Of a stretch of 64,000 bases of DNA, positions 1 through 12,900 are shown piece after piece. How positions within the stretch are numbered: the stretch's first letter is position 1; every line of letters begins with the position of its first letter. The notes below the pieces were generated by a model that worked only from the letters and a program-made list of their open reading frames with translations, was not told where the DNA came from and searched no databases. The position numbers and the translations under genes are program-made. Source of the stretch: Hemibagrus wyckioides (lineage: Eukaryota > Chordata > Actinopteri > Siluriformes > Bagridae); contig NC_080732.1 of assembly GCF_019097595.1 (NCBI RefSeq), positions 9,378,405-9,442,404 on the forward strand. Direction: 5' to 3'.

Positions 1-2194
1 TACGGGGAGCTACCTCCGGTACAATTTCACACAACCCACAACACAGTTCATTTCATTCATGAAATCGGACATGACTAACAATCTAAAAATGCCCAGCTCA
101 CACCCTCAGGGTACATTGCAAAGTCATCAGGGACTGTCTCAATGATTTATATAGCTATAACAGAAGAGTAACGGTCGCAGGGCCATCTGAACCGCAGTGT
201 GATGAAATGGCACTGTTTCGCTGACTGATTAAACTTTTTTTAAACTGGAAATTGTGTGCATTGAGATTGTGAATATGAATGCAATCTAAACGGCTGTGCT
301 CTGGAATCAGAAAGTAAAGATACTTCAAAATCTGCTTGCACAAGTTTATGAAATCCAGTTCTTAAAAAAAAGGAAAAAAATACAATAGTACTTTGTGAAG
401 CAATAACCATACATAAATTTCCCCTAATACACTCTCAGTACCTTTGCTTGTTACTGGAATTGTAGTCTCAAGCCACATATCTTGTGCTTTTTACCTGAGA
501 AAGTACAGGTAGTGTATCTTTAAAATTGTTTAAGGTACATAACTGGACATTAAGAGCCACTAAATAGAAAATAGATATGTATTATTAAAATATTAGTGAG
601 TGCATAGCAGTTGTAGTGCTAAATTATTCATCAGCTGGTGCTGTATTTTCGATATTCCCACATGAATGCTTCTGAGAAATTGCTATTGAACATAATGGAT
701 AATGATCACGTTTCATGTAAACTCCTAAAAAACATGGATGCATAGAAAAAAAAAGCATGAGCTTCAGTTCTCACTCAAATTTTCCAGAGATGTTCAATTT
801 CATATAAAAACTGGTGTTTTCACACAGCAACAGACAGCAACATTGGACTTTATTGGATATACAATGTGTGTTGTGTTGCACATACTCAGCTTGGCTTGTT
901 AGCAATCTATGTCATACTTGTTATCAATCTAATCTGGATAACAAGTATGATGATGTTGACAGTGGAATTAGCATGCCAATTCAAACCCAAAGTATAACAC
1001 ATAGATGAAAGAAATTTCATGTAAAAGGCTTAATTGAATCATTCATTTATCTACAATAACTGATTTTTTCTGTTCATGAGATTCAGTGTACTCTGGGAAT
1101 ACTGGGTGTGAGGCAGGAAAACACCCTGAAATTAGGTCCATTTTGGGTTTTCCTTTAAATCAAAAGGTCTCAGCTCTAACTGTGGGACCTTCAACAATGT
1201 TCATGACTAATTTAATTGCTCAGCTAATCCATAGACTCTTAATGAGTTTGATCAGATGTGTTGTGTGTATGGACTGTGAATTCTACAACTGAAATATATA
1301 CACAAAGTTTTTTTTACAAAAAGACACACCCATGAACATGGGAATAAATTGCAGTACAGTTGGGATGTGGCCCAATTACTTTTTGATATACCCTGGTTTG
1401 TTATCACCATTTCTGAAGGTCTATTCTGTTAAAAAATTTATACATTATAATAGCTAACTGTAGATACTGATCCAAATGTATTCTAAAAATATCACTTAAG
1501 CTCTATTCACTGTGTTCATTTCTCAGGGTGGCATCTATAATGAATGTCTATGATTAAAAACTGCTTTCAGATTGCTATAAATTAACACAGCAGAAGCCAG
1601 CTTCTAGAAGGTTTCCTTTCCTGAGAATCATTACCATGTGTTTACACGCATGCCGCTATGATCGTGGTAATGGCTCATGAATTTATTTATAGAAAACTAA
1701 ACCTATATTGTGCCATATGTGAATATAAAGTGAGGATTTATATCGACTAACTGTCATTATAATAGCCAATTTAATCAGTCGGTTGGATCATGCTCTTTAC
1801 TTTCATTTTTATTCATATGGGCCAAGTGAAAACATATCACCTTAATGTAAAACAAAATAAATAACTTTCATCATTCTGTTATTGCCTTAAGAGGTTAAGC
1901 TGGTTTGGATATGAATGCTGTTGAAAATGTAAACGTATAATGTTGTAAGGTGTGTTTGACAGAGATGATGAAAAGGCTTCAGAAATGCTTTTGATGTAAA
2001 TTACACCCATGAGGGTTGCACCTCAGTGGCAAGCAAAGCTACAGTTTTTTACAGGCATGTTTTTGTTAATAAACAAATATTTGTTTGGTTTAAATGTATA
2101 ACAATGCAAAATGCTAAATAAAAATGCAACACTTTCAGAATATATTTTATTCTGTTGATGAGACTCCTATAGACAAAAAATGTGCATGTGAATT

Positions 2195-2560
2195 CTTTGT
2201 TCATGAGCTGAGATTGGTGGTCTTAGAATTCAAAATGTGATGTTTACTGACCGCCTATTTAGTGCCATTGTGACCAAAGGCATTCGATAACAAGGTTCTG
2301 ACAGTGCCAGGAATGTTTTTATTACAATGTGTGACCAATAGCCCACTAGTCTAAAAGCCAACAATAGGAGGATGGCAAAGGATAACAGAGATACAGGTAC
2401 AAATACAACACAATAACAATGATGAAACACAAATTAAATCTGGTAATGGTCAGAAAATAATACCTCAAGCTTACTTTGGATATTGTGTCTGCTTATGGGA
2501 CCATGTTAAATGCTCAAGCCCAGATCACACTGATAGATGATGTAAACAGAAATTTTCTTT
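2195..2560. repeat. unclassified dispersed repeat, copy A
   Basis: It shares colinear blocks with 56965-57225: CATGAG(C/T)TGAGATTG(G/A)TGGTCT, CTGACAGTG or TTGACAGTG, GTCTAAAAG(C/T)CA(A/G)CA, and TGAT(A)GATGA(T/C)GTAAACAGAA. Order and spacing are similar, so these are diverged copies of one element. I do not recognise the family. Confidence 0.6.
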
Positions 2561-2748
2561 GAATGCATGATCACCTTTATCATTTATCTGACATGGATAA
2601 CATTATTATACAGTATAGTAGAGTATCATAGTATCAGCCAAGATTTTATTAAGATTATTTATTATTTCATACAGGCGGCTTAACATAGAACATAGAAAGC
2701 AGTTTAACAAAAAAGTACATAAATAAAAAATAAATAAATAGCAAAAGT

Positions 2749-2751
<3 letters not shown>

Positions 2752-2806
<55 letters not shown>
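2752..2806. repeat. (TA)n microsatellite
   Basis: About 55 bp of alternating TA, self-complementary and able to extrude as a cruciform. Confidence 0.97.
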
Positions 2807-2808
<2 letters not shown>

Positions 2809-5799
2809 TGAATGCTTTAAAATATGCTGTGCATTGTTTGTTGTAGTATTCAGAGGGCTTGAGTTACATTACAGAATATTAAGCAGGATTGTTTGAGCAG
2901 TGGGCTCCACTATCTCCCTGACTGAGGCAAGACTACAGACAGGAAACCCCTGGGTAGGCATGATTGCAGCCTCCACACTTCTGCCTACTGACAATACAAC
3001 GCCTCTCTGTGCCAATTAGATTACAGGCCATGGACATAACAGTTTTGATGCAGTAACAGTTTAGTTCTTACGTTCTTTCCCAGAACAAACAGTGAAAGGG
3101 GCCAGTGAGGGGTGAAATAGCCCAGCAGGCGTAAACTCTCTGGATCATTGCCAACAGGCACTTTTGGTTGACTATTGAAACAAAGAGTGGTGAGTTTTTA
3201 CACCTCAGCTAAATTGGAGTGGCATATATCAGCACACACTTGTATTAGAAAGCTGGCAGACAGTTTTGTGATGACAGTTGGTGTGAAGGAACACTGCAAG
3301 GTCATGCATAGTTGGACAAAAGCTTGTTCAGCTGAATGAGGCTGAAGGTGATCATTCTTTCCAAACCCATGCAGGAAATTCTGCATGTAAACACAAGATC
3401 AGGTAAGATCGGATGAGTGATAAAAGAGGTTTGAAGATTTGAGGAGTAAGAAACAATCTGTCAATCTCTATAAAAACTAGACCAGTATACAACAAACATA
3501 AGACATTTGCTGATGCAGTTCGTGGGATCAAAAGTCTGTGTCCCCGCCATCATTACCTGATGTAACTTCCCAATCAAACTGGGAAAATGGCCTCATGAAA
3601 TATTGTCACATATATTTTTTAAAACTAAGAGCAATCATTTGAATAGAAGAGGGGCTGGAATGCAAAAAAAAAAAAAGGCATTTACTCTCTGGTAGTGGTA
3701 AATTTTGCATCCACCTCCTCAAATTTCGCTTTGTGCCAAGTTCATCTAGGTGAACTTTAACCCTCCAATCTTGGAAGCATGGACCAGCAGAAAACAAGAG
3801 CCTGAGGCCGGAGTTGCATCTTTCTGGAAGAGTCAACATGGAGGAACTGCTTATTGTTACGATTTCATGCTTTTGCTGCTCCTTAGTCAACATGTCTCTC
3901 ATCACTTAAAATGACCAGCTAACTACCTGGTTAAGGATAGCTGTTTAAAGAATCCCTACAGGAAACTAACAATCACATAATCAATGTGTCATATTATTTA
4001 AAAAACATTATTGCACTGTTTTTTGCATCTTCAAATATTTGCCTTTTGTCAGATTATAATACACTGGCCTTTGCGATTTTAAGCAGGATAACATTAAAAT
4101 CTCTGATGGCACAAATTTGAGTCATTTTACTATTTTTTCCATTTTTAATTTCATTTTTTAATTTGTAAAAAATTTACATTTCTATCTCAGTCTCTAGAAC
4201 CTCCTGCAATGCCAGTACGGCCCCCTAGCAGTTCATGTACGCCTGATTGGAAAACCCTGCATTACAGTAAAACGTTCTTAGAGGAGGCCATGCCAATTAG
4301 AGGAATTCATTAGAGGAAGTGTATCGGTTGTATGGTGTTTTAGGGGGTTGGGGGACTCAAGAAATACGTTGTCATTCTTAGAAGAGAAAACCCTGGAGAG
4401 GTGGGGTTGCAATCTAGTCAGGAGGTTGTGGTTTGGCTGTCAAGCTCAATTCTTATCCTGTAACCAACTCTCTCTGTCTCACTGTAAAAAAAAAAAATTA
4501 CAGCTACCGTTTGACTCTATTGATTGCACATGTGACACTTCTGGGTCTTTCTTGGAAGAGTCTGTTATTAAGTAATAAGACAGTTTTATATCAGTATTCA
4601 TTGGACTCATCAAGTCTTATTTTGTGGTTGTAGTATTTGGAACAAATTTTTGGCTTTGGTGCCCAAACACAATTTGTGAGTGTAAATAGAGGTGAAAGAT
4701 GGTGGTATATATCATATACAACCCAGCTATCTATTTTTGAGTATTTGAGAATACAGCCTAACGATGTCAACTAACTAACTATTGCTAATGTTGGCAATAC
4801 TTGCAGCTTATATAAACGTCCCAGTTCCCTTTATGTGATTGTCATTTATTTGCTGCTATAATAACTTCCACTCTTCTGTGAAGGCTTTCCCTTAGACTTT
4901 GGAGGATTTGTGCTCATTCAGCTTCCAGACCATTAGTGCAGGTCATGCAGTGATGTCTGGTGAGGAGGTCTGGAGTGTGTTCATGCCAAAGATGTTCATT
5001 GGGGTAGAGGTCCGTGCTCTGTCCAGGTTAGATGAGTTTTTCCACGCTAATCATGACAATATACATCACTTTTTGCACAGAAGCACTATAATGCTGGAAG
5101 ATGTTTGGGCCTCTTAGCTCCAGTAGGTCATTTTGACATTCAGCAGTTTAGCGAGGGCCCAATTGTGGGTGTGATGGACAGGTGATCACTTACCTTTGGT
5201 CATATTAGGTATGTGTTTTTTGTGGGAGAATTTAAAAATTGTAAGGACACGAGTGTGAGTGTTGTGTGAGTGTAAATTGCACTAAGGACCACATGCTGAC
5301 TGAGCGACACTTTGTGAGGGGCCCAGGCTCCCACCACATCCTCCACAACCCTCGCTGTCTCTTCTCACTTTCACCCTGAGAACCTTCCAACACACCATGA
5401 CCTGGGAAGGAGTGCTCTCATTAACTGCCAAGAGGAAGTGAGCACTATGTTTGAGCATCACATTTCAAACCTCAGTTATATAAAATCCTATACAACATGT
5501 CTTTAAGACTTGATTTTTGTAATATAACTAATATACCACTATTAAACTAATTTAATACAAAAAACTAATACAGTTAATACTAAATCAATTAATGTATAAA
5601 ATATATTCAGAAAAAACATACTTTAAATAACCTACTGAATAGCAATAAGATGACGCAGGTAGATGAAGCACTGAAATGGTTCAGGTGTGGACAAATTAGT
5701 AGCAGATTTCCTGGCCTTGCTATTTTTCAGTGGAAATGTTTAAATTTAAGTTTAAAACTTATCTCTATTATTTTTTGCAAAAATAAATGCTTTTAAAGA

Positions 5800-6580
5800 G
5801 TTGTGACACATGCTGTATCTGCTGCACTTCACACATGGGCAACAAGTTTTATCAATAGGCTTTAATGCACACAGATGAGAGTCAATCTTTTCTGAATTGG
5901 AACACAAAGACATCACATAAACCTGATCAGAGGTCAATAGTAAGTCATTTACCACTTTAACCAGCGCTGTGTCTGGGCAATGATGAGGCCTAAGTTGTAG
6001 GTAGGAGCATAATTGCTGTGCTACAACCTTTTCTAGGATATTAGATATAAACAAAAGGTTTGATATTGGGCTAGTTGGACAGCTGACAGAGGTCAAGGTC
6101 GGTTTTTTTAATCAGAGGTTTAATAAATGCTAGTTTAAAAGATTTTGATTATTTATAGAAGAGGGTCTGTTGCTGCTGTTTGTAGTATCTGTTTGTAAAA
6201 AAATGTATAGGTAAGCGATCTACTATACAAGTTGATTTAGATGAGGAAATTAGTGAAAGTAAGAGAGTTTGGTCTCTCATGGAATAAAATATGGAATAAA
6301 ATATTCTAATCAATCATCGGATATAGTTATACTGTTTTCTACAGGGATAGTTATCAAATGGTCTAGATTTAAATTTAATTTGAAATTTACTGCATAATAT
6401 TTTCAGTTTTGTCATTGAAAATAATGAAGTCATTGCTACTCATATTGATGGTGTGTTTGATTCTGTGGTGGTAGTTTTCTAATTTTGTTATAGTATTAAA
6501 TAAGAATAGTTATTTTTTATAGTTATGTTCTATTAGGGTGGAGTGATACGTTGATCTAGCAGCACTAGGAGATTTTTTTA
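5800..6580 (-). mobile_element. L2-like LINE remnant, reverse-transcriptase region
   Basis: The minus-strand frame around 6060-5920 reads PISNLLFISNILEKVVAQQL, then CSYLQ, RPHHCPDTALVKVVNDLLL and TSDQ. This is the start of a non-LTR reverse transcriptase as found in fish L2/CR1-type elements. Upstream, around 6577-6400, broken frames give SARSTYHSTLIE and SNDFIIFNDK, matching the pre-RT region. The RT ends abruptly after TSDQ without its catalytic YADD region, and the upstream part has stops, so it is a dead fragment. Confidence 0.75.
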
Positions 6581-8368
6581 ATATAGATTTTTTTTTTTCA
6601 AAGGGCAGTGCCTTCATTTGCTTCAATTCAAATTGTGTATGTGGCCAATAAAAATTAATTTGTAGCAAGTGCAGAAATTTGATGAACAATATTTTTTACA
6701 TAGAGCAACATTTTCATTTCAATGAATTGGTCTACAATTATAAGAATCTCCCATTGAGACATTTGCAGAATTTACAGAAATCTGTTACAAGGAGCTTCTC
6801 AAGTAACATTTCTGACCAAGCAGAAACCAGGAGTAAACAGTTAAGCTACAGATAAACTTTCACGCATGTACCAAAGGGTCGATGGAGTGTCTTTTGGAGG
6901 CTTGTATATTAACATTCAAGCGCATATAAACTCATATCTAGGAATGCAATTTGGCACTGCAGAGCACTTTGTCTTAAAATGTCTTTGACATAGCACTTCT
7001 CTTTTGGCTCATCCAAAGAATGACAAATTTTGAGAAAAATAACAGCATTTTTATTTACTTATTTCTGCAACAATAAAAGTTAACCGCCTCTAACATTTTA
7101 TTGTAAGGATTTCTTGTCTTCCTTATGGCCTTGCACTGAGAGTGAAAAATAATTGCATTTCTCAGCACTTGGCATTCCCAAAGATCTCCCAAAGCTCTGA
7201 GTACACATAGGTCAACTTTTACAAAAAGAGGAATATCAGTTTCTGGTGGTAAAGTCTAATCTGGTTGCATAAAAGATTTAATAGTATTCTGCAGCATGTC
7301 TTTTTTATTTGCATCTTACATTTTAAAATTGAAATACAATTCAGCACCAGTTCTCCAATTTGTAACACTATAAAATGTGGAAAAGTCCAGGAGTTGGTGT
7401 GGTTGAGGATGTACAGCAAAATATTCAGTTCTCACCTGTAAGCTAGCTCCATAGCTATGGATGAGGCAGGCAATGGGTAAATATTTAAACCAAAACAAAC
7501 AAACAAAAAAGGTTTTGAGGATTTAGTTGCATATTTGAAAGAAATTCCTGTATGATCACTGGCTACAGTTGGGGAAATGGATAAATGTAGCAGGTTTAAT
7601 TTTTCTTATTTTTCACTGGTGTGGATTACATTCAGTCGTTCTCACTTAATAAACTCCCTTTAAAAACCTTTGAATAAACATTTGTTACATTTGCGCTAGT
7701 CTCTTAAGATAAGGGAATGAATCATCAGAATACAGGAAATTATGAGGAGACAGAGGCCAGCTCAATACCACACCCTTTTCTGTTTAATGTATTCTGAAGC
7801 CACTGCAGAGGATGATGAACCAAGCCAACACAAGACACCACATCCCCCCCACTCCCCTCTTCTTTCTTTCAGTCTTAACAAAGTAATGCAGCAATGCTGC
7901 AGTGATTTTGATCACACCTACTGATATTCCTGCACTCTACATTCTCCATATAACCCCACCTAGAATTTCCTATTTCATTATCAGCTATCCCTCGGTCAAT
8001 ATCTCTCCCGTCATCTATTCCCTTTTCCCAGGTATTCCTGCTCAAAATGCTGCTGTAACATTAGAAAGACTCTTTAAATCCCGATTTCAGGTGCATCTCA
8101 TGTATCAAACGTTCATTTTCCACAAGTTTACAAATTATCAACAGTAATAGCAGTAACGGGGGTGAGAGATCAGTGACTGTGTAAAAAGGCACAAAAACAT
8201 TTAGCAAGATTAGTAAGTAAGTAAGTAAGAAAGGTTGGACAGAAATATTAAGACTGTGCCTTATGGATACAGTGGAAAGCTGTACAAAACAGCATAGATA
8301 CACAGGGGAAATTAAACCTATTTGTTTTTTGTTTTGTTTTGTTTTTTTTTTTTTAGGAAAAATGTCAC

Positions 8369-8374
8369 TTTATT
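8369..8374 (-). terminator. candidate polyadenylation signal AATAAA for cyrib
   Basis: On the minus strand the sequence reads GTGAATAAAGTGACATT, a canonical hexamer about 1.5 kb after the stop codon. On the transcript it is followed by a stretch of A residues. No transcript data support it here. Confidence 0.5.
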
Positions 8375-8507
8375 CACAAAACCTCAAAATGATTGCCATT
8401 ACTTTGCAAACACACATGGAGTCATCTGCAAAATATATATGAAATAAAATATGTCTGGGAAAAGGTTGTTAATTCCCCCTCTGTATTCAGACTTTTGGAA
8501 TACTCTG

Positions 8508-8654
<147 letters not shown>

Positions 8655-9862
8655 GGTTAGCTTTAAGATGGATACAACTGTCTGCACCATATGCATACAC
8701 ATGAAGGATTTTAAGAGAAATAAATAAATAGAGCTTGATTTTCAATACTAGTCTGATGTCTTTCATGGTAATCAATTACATGCATTTTTAAAAACGGTCA
8801 TTATTGTACACCAAACAATGTGCATTGCAATGAAACAAACAATAATCTGGCTATTCTTTAGAAAATATGTGAAAATATTCATTCAAGTTCATTTAAAGTA
8901 CATTCATTTTCGAAATCACACACAATAAACCATTAAAGAAAATAATGTTTGTGAATAAATACCAAATATGTTGTTTTAGTTTGGTACAAATTAATGTCAA
9001 GTTGAAGTAAAAAAAAAAAATGACCAACCCAGGCCCAAACAAAAAAAAAAAAAAATTAAAAATCTCTAGATAAAACCAATTGTTACAAAAATGAAAGCAT
9101 CTTTTAATAGTTTTTTTAACAGCACATTTCGTGTAATCATACATCAAAAACTCACTTTTAATCCACCAGAACTATTGAAGCTAGAAGAAGGAAAAAAAAA
9201 AAATCACAGCTATGAAAAACATAAATCAAAACCTATAAAAAAATATAAAATTTGAACATTACTACCATCTGAAGACCTCAGTTTTGACTAGTACCATTTT
9301 AACAGCAAAACATAATTTAAATTCACTTTTTGGAACTTGTACACAACCAAGCAGTCAGACAATTTAGAAACACTAGTTGTTGTTGTTTTTTTTGTTTTTT
9401 TTCTTCTTCTTTAAATACAACATTATCATGCAGAGGACATGATATTAAATATTAATTCAAACAAAATAAAATATATATTTATATTTCTCTCTCAATATAC
9501 TGTATTTTTTTTCAAGTCAAAAACACTCTCCCTCCCTTTTATAGGAAAACAAACAAAACTAACCTAATAATCTCAAAAATAATATATTTTTCTATAATGT
9601 AGCTGCCATCATTATTATGGCTGTACGTGTTAAAACCAAGATCTTGACAAAAAGTGATTTGGCACAAAAAGAAAACAGAAATGCCAATAGCATGCACTTT
9701 ATAAAAGAGTTAAGAGTTGTACTGGTATGTCTGATTTTGACTTTAGGAAAAAAAAAAGGGGGGGGGGAGGAAAAAACATTCTGTGCATTGCTGTTGCTTG
9801 GGAGGGAGTGTGTCCCCTGAACACTTGTGTGAGGCCAGTGGTGTGTAACCCCAAGCTGCTGC

Positions 9863-9926
9863 TTACTGCAACATGCTTTTAATGGTCTTAGCAGTTGATT
9901 CGTCATTCAGATGCTTTGTTGTGTAC
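9863..9926 (-). CDS. cyrib: cyrib coding exon 10 and stop codon
   Basis: The acceptor is TTCTGTGCAG|GTACAC. The exon encodes [20 protein letters not shown] then Gln, and the TAA stop lies at 9865-9863. The C-terminus matches the family ending KQIKSMLQ with small substitutions. The terminal exon continues into the 3' UTR. Confidence 0.95.
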
Positions 9927-12900
9927 CTGCACAGAAAAAAAAAATTCTACTGTTCATTTTAACATAAGAACTAAATTCAACTACTCATGTTTTTGTTGCT
10001 GATCTGTATTTATTTATATTACAGTGCACTAAAGAACTAATGAGCCGCTTCATAAAAATGAGATAAACATTGCACACAACAATGCAGCTTGTCCATACAC
10101 ACACACACACACACACAAAAGCATACAAACACATGTTGACCATGCTGACATTTGTGACTACATTTTTTAGGGTTTTTATTGCAGAGGATATCTTCTATTT
10201 TTCTTACCTGAGGGCATTTAATAAGCCTTCCACACTGTTTGGGGGCTGCTCTTTGAGAACTTTAATGCATCCTTTCATCTGTTTAGTGACACAAAGTGCA
10301 GAAAGTTTACAAAGATTGTACTCACACTATGACAGACCACTGAGGCAGGTTTGATATGCACTTGATTTCTGGCTGATTTGATTATCAAGGTTCAACATGT
10401 ATAACTGGATATTTTAATGTTTTGATGTCCCAGCAGTATGGATATTATATACTTGTGATTTTCCACTTGTTATACAATCTTAACTATTAACTTAAACCAG
10501 TCTGACATCAGCACACATGCAAGAAGAATCTGTGTATAGTTAAAGTTTACTCACGTCTATCTTGGAGGACTTGGCGAAAGCACCTACAGGATGTACATAG
10601 TCATAGAGGATGATGACGCCCACCATGACACGCAAGCAGAAGGACACAGTGGCCTCACTGCTGAAACGGCTACGATATTCACTGCAAAGTGTCAAAGTAT
10701 CTGCGTAAAATGCTTTTGAACATTTTCAAAACCAGTCATAATTTACATTATTTCAAATTAGGGAGGAAGAGCAACTCACGGTGTCTCTAGCATGACTTTA
10801 CACACACTTGCCATAGTGCTCAACACATCCGTCGTGTTCTCAATAGGCAAGTTCTTGTTCTGTAGGAAAAGACATTTTCTTTCTCTATCATTTTGTCCTT
10901 CCCATATCTTATTGACAGGGTAATTGGGGCTGTGTTGCTAATTTTAACTGGGAAGACTGTCATCTCTTACCTCAGATACAAACTTTGTCGTGCCATCACT
11001 CAAAGTCTTTAGCATGGGTGTGGCATCTGCATAAAATAGAGATATTCTATTGGCTAGCTCGTTGTTGACCTCGTTTTCTCCTTCTGCCTGCAAAGAAATA
11101 CATAATTCTTCTCATATTTATTTACAGAAGAAGATGGTCAGGAAGAAAAAGGACAGAAACTGAATCTTTGAACAGCTGACCCTTTTATATCCAAAATATA
11201 AACAGAACAATGAATATAGATATATAAAAACAAGGGTTACCAGTGTGGCAAATCTCATGGTTGCTAAACACTCCTGCTGCAAATTATAATTAAACACCTA
11301 CCTGTAATATTCAGATACTGAAGCAGCATATTAGAACAAAACGTTCGGGACAGCGTGCCTCCAGGAGTAAGGCTTCTAATGCATCATTCATAATACAGCA
11401 CATTAAAAATGAACTCCATTTTTTATATTATGTTATTAATTATGTAAATGAGCTGTGCTAGTCAAATGAGAGGCTGATAAAGTGTTGTGATGATTATGCA
11501 CATAGTGAGATGGTCAGCACTGCTTGACCTCTGCCAGAACTGAATGTTCTAAAAACAGTTGTGATGTTTAATCCATACTTAATTACAGACTCGCTGATGG
11601 TTTAATGTATTCTATCCATAGCTATTATTGCATGACTTAAAAAAAAAAAGGCTGCTGAGTGGCAGCCAAAAATTCGTTTTGGTTCCTCACTGTAATTTTG
11701 TTCAATTTCATGAATGGCTGAATTCACAGTAGAATAAATTACATACACCTGCAAATTCTGGTAGGGCCAAACCCAAAACATGTCCCAATTTAACACTGGT
11801 TTAGTACCCGCTCGTGGCTTAAGGCTAGTGAGCTGAGTTACTGTACTGGGGCTCTAGGGAGCAGCCATGGCTGAGGGGTCACTGAGCTCAGCAGAGAGGA
11901 ATGAGAGGGGATTACCAGCTACACTCCTCTGGGATCAGCATGAGGAGGGTCTCAGGGGTGAACATTAGGCAGATCTCATTTCAGATTTAAGGTCCCATGA
12001 GAAATGTGTCTCAAGGGTACAGTATGTACAGTAGTTCAGGTGCATGAGTGCAACTCCTCAGTGCAAACACCCCAACCTTTTCTGGCCGATGGAGGCGGCC
12101 GTTACTCAGTCTCAGTGGTCCCCAAAGGGGTGTTTTGGACCTGTGTCAGTATGGCAGCATTTATACAGATACAAAGTGAAACATGGATTAAGTAGTATAA
12201 TAGGAAGAAGAAAATGGGATTAGGACACAATATAATATACAAGCAGATAGACCTCACTTAGTGTTCTCTAGGTACTTACTGGGACGTTATTAATTCTCAT
12301 GCGGTTCAGAGTCCTCCTGTAGTAACTGAAGTCATTCTGGATGGCAGGATTTGTCATCTTAGGGGGATATTAAGACAAAAAGATAAATAATCAAATGACA
12401 TTCATGTGAATTAAGCTGTTTGTGTGTGGCATTGCTGCATCTACCTTTAGCACAGAGTCAGTTATTTTGCATGGCCTTCTAAGACAGGGCAATTTGACAA
12501 ATGCAGAAAAAATCTATTTGAAATGCAAGGTACAGTGAAAGGATTAAACGGATTATGACTGGCCAAAATGACCCTGTTTTTTGCAGCATTTGGCTTGTTT
12601 TATCTCTAACTGCTCTCATTAGCTGTTACTAAGCAGAGGTTAGGTACAGTAGACATGATGCCAGTGTATGAGAGTATGCAGTGTAGGATTATATAATTAT
12701 ATATCATTATATAACCTTCTATATTTATATTCGTCATTCCATTCATACCACATCATGGTACCACATACAGACGAAACACTTTAATCACTGTTTCTATATT
12801 TTATTCTGCTACTGCAATCTTTCCCCTCATAGTTTCCCTAGATGCCATATATGTTCTATTTATTTTTTTTATTATATCTTATTTGTATTTTATTATTTTT

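Larger units (their letters stand above)
1..8349. other. intergenic region downstream of cyrib
   Basis: No convincing gene was found; the open frames here are short and lack recognisable domains. The region contains a (TA)n tract, one copy of an unclassified dispersed repeat (2195-2560) and an L2-like LINE remnant (5800-6580). A segment near 4195-4262 loosely resembles the end of a fish MITE. Confidence 0.7.

Noticed and set aside
5740..5800. Plus-strand phrase resembling a LINE C-terminus (FKFKTYLYYFLQK) next to the minus-strand LINE remnant.
   Set aside because: The match is short and low in complexity. The order of the inverted parts also does not fit twin-priming inversion.
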